A DNA stretch of 10,143 bases. It comes from Candidatus Delongbacteria bacterium. Lineage in GTDB: Bacteria > JAGOEH01. The stretch covers positions 1 to 10,143 of the forward strand of contig JAGOEH010000107.1 in NCBI GenBank assembly GCA_017997825.1. Direction: 5' to 3'. The translations under genes and the position numbers were made by a program. Shown here piece by piece: positions 1-5,521 of this stretch. Positions within the stretch are counted from its first letter, which is position 1. Each line of letters opens with the position of its first letter. The notes beneath the pieces are model-generated. The model ran no database searches, was not told the origin of the DNA, and saw only the letters and a list, made by a program, of their open reading frames with translations.

Positions 1-1
1 G

Positions 2-772
2 GTCTATGCCTTATATCTCAAAAATGCTTCCGATTCGGACATGATCTGTTATCCATGTAATTTTCCCGAATATGAAAAACTAAACGGATATAACTGCATT
101 CTGAAGGAGTTTTATGCTAAAGCCGGAATTGAAACATTATGGAATCAATGCCGGGACCGGATGGTAAGCCTCAACCTCGAATACAAACCTTTCGCTGATT
201 CGGCTATCCACCATATTACCTCCTATTGTCGAGTCGATCCGAATTTCTATCAGAAAAAAGTTTCAGGCAGGTTCCATTTTCAGTTGATTCCTTTAATGTC
301 CTATTTTACTGCTTTTTTTTATGAAACCGCTCAGGATTATTGGATCATCAGCGGACCCTCTACCGGCCAACCCGGTCCCGGAGGATTTTACCATGAATCC
401 CTTCACCGTATTGTCAATCCGATTGTCGAACGAAATCAGAAACTGAATAAGCGAATCGATGACCTGGTCGCTCTGTCACAGGAAAAACTCCAAGGAAGTT
501 ATTATGGAAGCTATGCGTTGATATGTGAATCATTGGTGCGCACCATCGACAAAATCCTGTCTGCCCGCTATTCCCAATCCGATGATCAGGAGCTTTACCG
601 AATGGTGGAAGACGAATATAAATTGGGCCATATTCTGTGTTTCTATTTTTTTGAGAATCTGCCGGCGTATGAAAAAAGCGGAAAGTCTCTCAAAGACTAT
701 TACCCGAAATTGATTGCCGGGATCGATATCGAGGCTGAAAAAGACCGATGGACAAGATTCTGGAAAAAGTAA
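2..772 (+). CDS. DUF4932-like putative HExxH metallopeptidase, 5' truncated
   Basis: The reading frame is open to the left edge (from base 2, reading V-Y-A-L-Y-L before the first Met at 41), so the gene almost certainly starts outside the window. The stop is at 770-772. Numbering from the Met at 41, the key segment is GGFYHESLHRIVNP (residues 114-127). It contains a zinc-metallopeptidase-type HExxH (H118, E119, H122, codons from base 392). A second conserved-looking segment, ICESLVR, places E163 41 residues downstream, a plausible third zinc ligand of a gluzincin. The HE..H..NP pattern followed by a later E..VR resembles the DUF4932 family, which is mostly exported or lipoproteins of FCB bacteria; that match is from memory of the family. 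No signal peptide can be judged because the N-terminus is missing. Proteolytic activity is inferred. It lies 69 bp upstream of a barrel-like gene and is probably co-transcribed with it. Confidence 0.6.
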   Translation, partial: VYALYLKNASDSDMICYPCNFPEYEKLNGYNCILKEFYAKAGIETLWNQCRDRMVSLNLEYKPFADSAIHHITSYCRVDPNFYQKKVSGRFHFQLIPLMSYFTAFFYETAQDYWIISGPSTGQPGPGGFYHESLHRIVNPIVERNQKLNKRIDDLVALSQEKLQGSYYGSYALICESLVRTIDKILSARYSQSDDQELYRMVEDEYKLGHILCFYFFENLPAYEKSGKSLKDYYPKLIAGIDIEAEKDRWTRFWKK

Positions 773-799
773 ACCTTAATCGGGTTCTGGATAGTGAAC

Positions 800-822
800 T
801 GATTACTTTTAGTGATTACTTT
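800..822 (+). repeat. 10-bp direct repeat, 13-bp period
   Basis: TGATTACTTT occurs at 800-809 and again at 813-822, separated by TAG. It occupies the short gap between the HExxH-protein gene and the barrel-like gene, just upstream of the ribosome binding site at 829-834. Its position could suit a tandem regulator site, but an AT-rich chance duplication is equally possible. Confidence 0.4.
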
Positions 823-841
823 CGACTGAAGGAGCTCAACG

Positions 842-1627
842 ATGATGATCAATCGGATTGGGTCATTTTTTGTTTTCGGATTAATCCTTTTTTCTTTTGT
901 CTACCCATCTATTGGACAGAATGCTCCCGTTAATCCGGACTTATTCAGTTCCGGTTTTGCGATTCATTATGGATTAGGGAGTTATTCGATCAAAGATAAA
1001 TTTATCTCCGAACAGAAGTATTCGGGTAATCTTCCCTTTCTGGGCATTATTTGGGAACGGGTTCATGAAACTTATTGTTATCAGATGAATATTGCTTATC
1101 GGGAAGCGGATATCAAAAATTACAACGTAGTTACACAGATTACGCAGTTGGTTATTAATCAGGGGTTTCTATATCCATTAAAACCTTTGGCATTGTTTGA
1201 TCGTGAATTATTTTGGAAGATCGGGCCTGCGACCGAGCTGTATCTTCTGGTGAATAATCCGGATTTTGCCATATCCGGGTTCGAATATACACTATCTATG
1301 GCGGCTTTGATTTCATTCGGATTCAGTATCGAGATGGTTTATCCCTTCCGATCTACTTTTGATTTGGAATCCGGGCTGAACCTGACTGGACTTTCACTGG
1401 GATTCCGAAGTATTGATGATGAGGAGGATGATGATCAATCGTCGGTAAAACCGCTTACTCTGTTTTCCGGCGTTAATTCTTCTTTCAGATTGGGGGTTCG
1501 GTATCATTTTTCCAATCATCTTTGGCTGGCGATGCATTATCGATTTGAATATTCCCGCATTCATTCATGGGAACCAATGCTTTCCGCCAGTGATAATCTT
1601 GTGATAGGCCTGGCTTATCGTTTTTGA
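842..1627 (+). CDS. putative outer-membrane beta-barrel protein
   Basis: This is a 261-residue protein with an N-terminal signal peptide: a short polar start, then a hydrophobic run at about residues 7-20, with cleavage probably near residues 23-26. The mature part is rich in alternating aromatic/polar strands, such as those around 41-50, 79-88, 158-168 and 217-235. It ends in a terminal Phe after a strand-like GLAYRF, the usual signal for outer-membrane barrel assembly. A strongly acidic stretch, DDEEDDD at residues 192-198, would sit in a loop. The start is ATG 842, preceded by AAGGAG at 829-834 with 7-base spacing; ATG 845 is a less well placed alternative. I do not recognise a named family. 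The next gene starts 13 bp downstream, so the two are very likely one transcript. Function is unknown; location in the outer membrane is inferred from these sequence traits. Confidence 0.7.
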   Translation: MMINRIGSFFVFGLILFSFVYPSIGQNAPVNPDLFSSGFAIHYGLGSYSIKDKFISEQKYSGNLPFLGIIWERVHETYCYQMNIAYREADIKNYNVVTQITQLVINQGFLYPLKPLALFDRELFWKIGPATELYLLVNNPDFAISGFEYTLSMAALISFGFSIEMVYPFRSTFDLESGLNLTGLSLGFRSIDDEEDDDQSSVKPLTLFSGVNSSFRLGVRYHFSNHLWLAMHYRFEYSRIHSWEPMLSASDNLVIGLAYRF

Positions 1628-1640
1628 AAGGCGGCCACTC

Positions 1641-2681
1641 ATGAATAATCTAAAGCTATTATTTATTCTGATTTCGATTGTATTAGCTGTTCGATGCACT
1701 AACCTTATTGTCAAGCCGCCTGATAACGATCGGAATATGGCTGATTTTGAAGACGCGTGGAAACGGATAGATGATGTCTATCCTTTTCTGGAGTTAAAAG
1801 GCATCAATTGGGATTCCTTGTATGAAATTTATCGACAGAAAGCATCGGAAGCCCGGGGCGATGAGATCAATAGAGTGTTGGGTGATCTGCTGGCTGAATT
1901 GAAAGACGGTCATGTGTATTATAAAACCAACGGGGGGGATGAGATTTATCCCTATTATCCTCAACGGCATTTTAAGGATCGTCATGCTTATAGCCCGATT
2001 GTCATCCGGTCTTATTTTGATCGGGAATTGAAAGTTACCGGGAGTGGCAGCGCTGAATACGGTATCACCCCGGAAAACATCGGATATGTATTTCTGTCTG
2101 ATTTTCATGAAAATTACCTCATGAATGAGTTTCCAGGCATCATGCAATTTCTTTCCAGCACTCAAGGCCTGATCATCGATATCCGACAGAAAAGAGGTGG
2201 ATCCTACGATAATGTGCTGGCTGTGGTTTCTCAGTTTATTACCGTTCCGTTTGAAAAGCCGAAGCTGTATTCGCTGGGTGAGTTCATTCAGCAACACCCC
2301 CTGCAGCCGGCGGGCGAAATATCTCCCTATATCAAGCCAGTGGTGGTATTGATCAATGGATCAACCTTCAGTGCCGGGGAAGTGGTAACGGAGATGCTGA
2401 AGCAATTGCCCAATGTCACAGCGATCGGAGACACGACGGGGGGAGGCGGTGTCGCATCTTCCATTACCAACGATCCCAAGGCCGTGGGAGAATATATGTT
2501 GCCCAGCGGCAAAATTATCTATATCGGTACCGGATATATTGAACGGTATGATGGATTATCCTTCGAATGGATCGGAGTTTCGCCGGATATTCGGGTGGAA
2601 CAAACCGAATCGGATATCGCCAATGGCACAGATAAGCAGTTCGAATATGCTTTGACAATGCTTTACCAATCCCGCAAGTGA
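1641..2681 (+). CDS. S41-family serine peptidase, putative lipoprotein
   Basis: This 346-residue protein has an N-terminal hydrophobic helix (about 4-16) and Cys19 in an atypical lipobox (A-V-R-C), so membrane anchoring is likely but not certain. Features of peptidase family S41 (C-terminal-processing/tricorn type) appear in order: D-G-H at 89-91 in the N-terminal cap region; a strand GLIIDIRQKRGG (176-187) with the conserved IDIR and GG; the nucleophile motif STFSAGE (241-247, Ser244); G-D-T-T-G-G-G-G (263-270); and FEWIGVSPDI (308-317), the typical C-terminal G-x-x-PD signature. The Lys that CtpA-type enzymes carry about 25 residues after the Ser is absent, being glycine-rich here. The likely arrangement is His91-Ser244-Glu309, as in tricorn/CPAF-like S41 members (inference). 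No PDZ domain is evident. Start ATG 1641 is preceded by GAAAGG at 1626-1631, which overlaps the upstream stop codon. The natural substrate is unknown; it probably acts in the periplasm on peptides. Confidence 0.88.
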   Translation: MNNLKLLFILISIVLAVRCTNLIVKPPDNDRNMADFEDAWKRIDDVYPFLELKGINWDSLYEIYRQKASEARGDEINRVLGDLLAELKDGHVYYKTNGGDEIYPYYPQRHFKDRHAYSPIVIRSYFDRELKVTGSGSAEYGITPENIGYVFLSDFHENYLMNEFPGIMQFLSSTQGLIIDIRQKRGGSYDNVLAVVSQFITVPFEKPKLYSLGEFIQQHPLQPAGEISPYIKPVVVLINGSTFSAGEVVTEMLKQLPNVTAIGDTTGGGGVASSITNDPKAVGEYMLPSGKIIYIGTGYIERYDGLSFEWIGVSPDIRVEQTESDIANGTDKQFEYALTMLYQSRK

Positions 2682-2769
2682 AGAAAGCAATCACCAGCGA
2701 GTTTATTCTGTAGATCTAATCCGATCCCTGATCGACATAGTCCGGCGAAAATATTCCCGGCATTAGGGG

Positions 2770-2798
2770 TTGACTTTTGGGGATTTGATTTGTACTAT
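2770..2798 (+). promoter_or_regulatory. predicted sigma70-type promoter
   Basis: TTGACT at 2770-2775 matches the -35 consensus at 5 of 6 positions. TACTAT at 2793-2798 matches the -10 at 4 of 6. The spacer is exactly 17 bases. Transcription would start near 2805 and give a leader of about 140 bases before the DUF3089 gene. No intrinsic terminator is visible between the S41 gene stop and this site. The call assumes the host uses an E. coli-like housekeeping sigma factor. Confidence 0.5.
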
Positions 2799-2836
2799 CT
2801 GTCTGTCGACGGATTGGTCAAATTAAGTATCCGTTT

Positions 2837-2891
2837 ATCTCCAATAATGGATGGAGGATGGATTGAACTGATTCGATCATCGGTTGGAGAT
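2837..2891 (+). promoter_or_regulatory. nested inverted repeat in predicted leader RNA
   Basis: ATCTCCAA (2837-2844) pairs perfectly with TTGGAGAT (2884-2891). Inside it, 2857-2867 pairs with 2872-2881: GAT, a bulged G2860, then GATTGAA against TTCGATC and ATC, with one G-U pair and a CTGA tetraloop (2868-2871). The internal loop is 12 bases on the left (with GGAGG at 2853-2857 at its edge) and 2 on the right. In all, 18 base pairs form within 55 bases. It lies between the predicted promoter and the start codon, 57 bases before ATG 2949. It has no U-tract, so it is not an intrinsic terminator. A structured 5' UTR controlling the lipoprotein gene is possible; no known riboswitch class is recognised. 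Confidence 0.35.
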
Positions 2892-2937
2892 GGTTCGTTA
2901 TGATGAGATGTCAGTGGTTACGGTGAAATTGTTTACT

Positions 2938-2941
2938 GGAG
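2938..2941 (+). promoter_or_regulatory. ribosome binding site deciding the DUF3089 gene start
   Basis: GGAG at 2938-2941 is 7 bases from ATG 2949 but only 1 base from the in-frame GTG at 2943. This favours ATG 2949 over the longer GTG reading. Confidence 0.7.
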
Positions 2942-2948
2942 AGTGGCC

Positions 2949-3968
2949 ATGAAATCAGTTCGGATAGGGTGTATCGTTGGGTTATGTTGGGTAATTTTAG
3001 CAGGATGCAGTAAGGATCGGACCGAATCCGAATCTGAGTATTCACGATCCGACTATTGGTTATCTATTCCGTCATCGATCGATAAAAGTGTTGATCTGTT
3101 TTATCTGTATCCGACCGCATGGATGAGAACCCGTGATACCGATCCGGTTATCTGTGATATTGATAATACCACCATGCTGAAGTATTCTGCTTTGGCCTTT
3201 GCACGGCAGGCCGATGTATTCAAAACGGAGGCCAATTTATTTGCGCCTTATTACCGGCAGGTTGATGCCCTCTATCTTTTAACCCTCCCTCAGGAGGAAC
3301 AGGACAGTGTGATCGGAGGTATTCCCAAGCAGGATGTTCTTGAAGCTTTCGATTATTATATCAAGCATTACAACCAAGGACGTCCATTCATTTTAGCCGG
3401 TCATTCCCAGGGATCGAATCTGTTGCTCTATCTCCTGGCTGAGTATATGAAACAGCATCCGGATGTTTACGATCGGATGATTGCCGCTTATGTGATCGGT
3501 TATTCGGTCACCAATCGGTACTTTTCGGCAAATCCGCATTTGAAGTTTGCGGCGGGACCGGATGATATCGGCGTTATTGTTTCCTATAACACGGAAGCGC
3601 CGGAAGTCGGCCAACCGGGCAATCCGGTGCTTATAGAGGGAGCAATCGCCATTAACCCGATCAATTGGACCCGTGATGAAACTCCGGCTTCTCGGGAACA
3701 GAATCTGGGCTCGATTCAGCTCAATGCTGATCTAAGTATCGTTCTTGATGAGGATGGCGAGCCTGTCAGAATTATGAATTATGCCGATGCCCGGATCAAT
3801 CTGTCCAGAGGAACCGTGATTTGCAGTACCGCCAATGTTGATTCCCTGGCCCCCGGAAGTGTTTTGTTTGGAAAGGGGGTCTATCATAGTTATGATTACC
3901 CGTTTTATTATTTTAATATCCGAAAGAATGCGGCTGACCGGATTGCGGCCTATTGGTCTGTTCATTGA
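2949..3968 (+). CDS. DUF3089 alpha/beta-hydrolase lipoprotein
   Basis: This 339-residue protein has a typical lipoprotein signal: hydrophobic residues about 6-17, then lipobox L-A-G-C with Cys20. Ser21 after the Cys does not suggest inner-membrane retention, so outer-membrane anchoring is plausible. The region DLFYLYPTAW (49-58), followed by PFILAGHSQGS (146-156), is characteristic of DUF3089. GHSQG at 151-155 is the nucleophile elbow with Ser153. The C-terminal YHSYDYPFYYFNIRKNA (312-328) is the family's conserved end and supplies His313 as the likely catalytic His. It belongs to the alpha/beta-hydrolase fold and is probably an esterase or lipase-like enzyme; substrate unknown. A GTG at 2943 would add two residues but lies too near the GGAG to be the start. 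The gene appears to have its own promoter (2770-2798) and a structured leader, and is separated from the next gene by 126 bp. Confidence 0.85.
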   Translation: MKSVRIGCIVGLCWVILAGCSKDRTESESEYSRSDYWLSIPSSIDKSVDLFYLYPTAWMRTRDTDPVICDIDNTTMLKYSALAFARQADVFKTEANLFAPYYRQVDALYLLTLPQEEQDSVIGGIPKQDVLEAFDYYIKHYNQGRPFILAGHSQGSNLLLYLLAEYMKQHPDVYDRMIAAYVIGYSVTNRYFSANPHLKFAAGPDDIGVIVSYNTEAPEVGQPGNPVLIEGAIAINPINWTRDETPASREQNLGSIQLNADLSIVLDEDGEPVRIMNYADARINLSRGTVICSTANVDSLAPGSVLFGKGVYHSYDYPFYYFNIRKNAADRIAAYWSVH

Positions 3969-4013
3969 AATTTTAGGCCGGATTGATTATTTGCACTGCG
4001 TTTGGGTGGTATT

Positions 4014-4051
4014 CGGAAAACAGAACGGATCCGGGAAAGGATCGGTTTTCG
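4014..4051 (+). other. weak hairpin between hydrolase and MATE genes
   Basis: GAAAAC (4016-4021) can pair with GTTTTC (4045-4050), and within it GATCC (4028-4032) with GGATC (4039-4043) around a 6-base loop. The two stems are joined by asymmetric bulges (6 and 1 bases). The sequence after it is not a clean T-tract, so a terminator role for the upstream gene is doubtful. Confidence 0.2.
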
Positions 4052-4094
4052 GTTTGAGATTACCGGCCGATGGAAGGGCATGAGGAATTGAAGG

Positions 4095-5423
4095 ATGTCG
4101 AAGCTTACCAAAAACGATGTTAAAACGACCCTGGTTCAGATGGCGTTTCCGATGCTGGCCGGGACGATCGCCATGAACACCTATAATCTGGTGGATACCT
4201 GGTTCGTATCCAAGTTGGGTACGATCCCTTTGGCGGCTATGGGATTTACCTTTCCGGTGGTTACCCTGCTGACCTTCATTGCCGGGGGGATCGGATCCGG
4301 GATCACCACGTTGACCTCTCATGCCATCGGTCGGGGAGATAAACCTGGGGCATCCCGAACCGTCACCCATGGAGTAGTGCTCATTACCATGATGTCGGTC
4401 TGTTTGCTCTTGATAGGATATCTGAGTATTGTCCCGGTTTTTAGCCAATTGGGAGCCGATAGCCGGACTCTGCCTTTGGTAATGGATTACATGAAAACCT
4501 GGTACATGGGTGCCGTTTTTATGGCGATTCCGATGATGGGGAACGGGATTCTGATCTCGCTGGGAGATTCCAAGATGGCCAGTCGTTTTATGGTGTTCGG
4601 GGCGCTCATCAATTGTATCCTTGATCCGATATTGATTTTCGGCTGGCTGGGATTGCCGGCCCTGGGCATACTGGGAGCCGCTTTGGCTACGGTCATCGGG
4701 CAGGCGGTTTCTTCTTGCTGGCTCTTTTATCTGCTCTCCGTCCGTTATCCCTTGCTTCGTTTCCGCAGATTCATGATTAGGGACTTTATCCATTCCTGCC
4801 GGCGGATTCTGGGATTCGGTATTCCCGGAAGTATCAGTATGATGCTGATGCCGCTGGCCTCTGCCGTCATCACGGCTCTGATCAGTCGGTATGGAAATGA
4901 AGCGGTGGCGGGGGTTAGTGCCGCCAGCCGGGTTGAAATCTTTGCTTTTATTGTCCCGATGGCCCTGGGAATGTCATTGATCCCTTTTATCAGCCAGAAT
5001 TTCGGTGCCGGCCGGATGGACCGGATCCGTCAGGCTAAAATCTATGCCATTCGATTTGCTTTTTTATATGGAGCCGGAATCGCCATCCTCTTTTTCCTGG
5101 CAGCACCCCTGTTAGCCCGCGTCTTTACCCGGGATCCTCAGGTCTCAGAAATATTTGTGATCTATATTAGAATTATCGCATGGGGATACGGCATGATGGA
5201 AATCCACCGATATTGCACCTTCCTGTTCACCGGAATGCATCACCCGGTCCTCTCTACCCTGTTGAACGCCTTCCGGATCCTGGGACTCTTGATTCCGCTC
5301 TCATTTTTAGGAAGCCATTGGGGAGGGATCAACGGCATTTTCTTCGGCCGGCTGGTCACCGACTGGACCGCCGGGATCATCGGCTATATCTGGGTTTCCC
5401 GGATGCTGACCCGCCATAAATAA
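4095..5423 (+). CDS. MATE-family multidrug/cation efflux transporter
   Basis: This 442-residue, highly hydrophobic integral membrane protein has about 12 predicted helices in two halves, the usual MATE size and topology. Family signatures are visible in order: helix 1 segment AFPMLAGTIAMNTYNLVDTW (17-36) with the conserved acidic D34; LGTIPLAAMGFTFPV (41-55); N-C-I-L-D-P-I-L-I-F-G at 173-183; the second-half ISQNFGAGRMDRI (299-311), the repeat-2 counterpart of the loop after helix 2; and E281 in helix 7. These proteins export drugs or cationic compounds by antiport of H+ or Na+ across the inner membrane; the substrate cannot be read from sequence. Start ATG 4095 has GAGGAA at 4082-4087, 7 bases upstream. 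The gene is visibly GC-rich (row 5341-5400 about 63%), unlike the following gene. Its downstream neighbour is a methyltransferase gene after a 98-bp AT-rich gap. Confidence 0.93.
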   Translation: MSKLTKNDVKTTLVQMAFPMLAGTIAMNTYNLVDTWFVSKLGTIPLAAMGFTFPVVTLLTFIAGGIGSGITTLTSHAIGRGDKPGASRTVTHGVVLITMMSVCLLLIGYLSIVPVFSQLGADSRTLPLVMDYMKTWYMGAVFMAIPMMGNGILISLGDSKMASRFMVFGALINCILDPILIFGWLGLPALGILGAALATVIGQAVSSCWLFYLLSVRYPLLRFRRFMIRDFIHSCRRILGFGIPGSISMMLMPLASAVITALISRYGNEAVAGVSAASRVEIFAFIVPMALGMSLIPFISQNFGAGRMDRIRQAKIYAIRFAFLYGAGIAILFFLAAPLLARVFTRDPQVSEIFVIYIRIIAWGYGMMEIHRYCTFLFTGMHHPVLSTLLNAFRILGLLIPLSFLGSHWGGINGIFFGRLVTDWTAGIIGYIWVSRMLTRHK

Positions 5424-5436
5424 AACCGATTTATTC

Positions 5437-5485
5437 ATTGTTTTCAATTCCAAAACCAGTTACTCACGGTATTATTAAAAACAAT
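5437..5485 (+). repeat. 8-bp AT-rich inverted repeat upstream of methyltransferase
   Basis: ATTGTTTT (5437-5444) is the reverse complement of AAAACAAT (5478-5485), with 33 bases between. It lies in the AT-rich gap between the MATE and methyltransferase genes. A -10-like TATTAT occurs at 5470-5475, but no convincing -35 is found at the right distance. It may be an operator or a weak RNA stem, or chance in AT-rich DNA. Confidence 0.2.
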
Positions 5486-5521
5486 CCCACTTAACATTGA
5501 TCATTAAAGGAAACCAAGACA

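Noticed and set aside
841-1441. 15-base exact repeat (GATGATGATCAATCG) at 841-855 and 1427-1441
   Set aside because: It comprises GAT repeats in low-complexity sequence within or at the start of the same gene; one copy is in the start region and one in the acidic stretch. Likely chance.
1794-2297. 167-codon open frame on the - strand inside the S41 gene
   Set aside because: It overlaps the S41 coding region (including the IDIR strand) and has no domain signal.
2943-2948. GTG start for the DUF3089 gene
   Set aside because: Only 1 base separates it from GGAG, whereas ATG 2949 has ideal 7-base spacing.
3987-4793. Long open frame on the - strand (268 codons) opposite the MATE gene
   Set aside because: The translation is rich in Gln, Arg, Gly, His and Pro with no fold-like pattern, and it overlaps a well-supported MATE gene. 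It is a complementary-strand shadow.
5419-5435. AATAAA/TTTATT hairpin after the MATE gene as a terminator
   Set aside because: The stem has only A-T pairs over 6 bases with a 5-base loop and no following T-tract, so it would not terminate transcription reliably.
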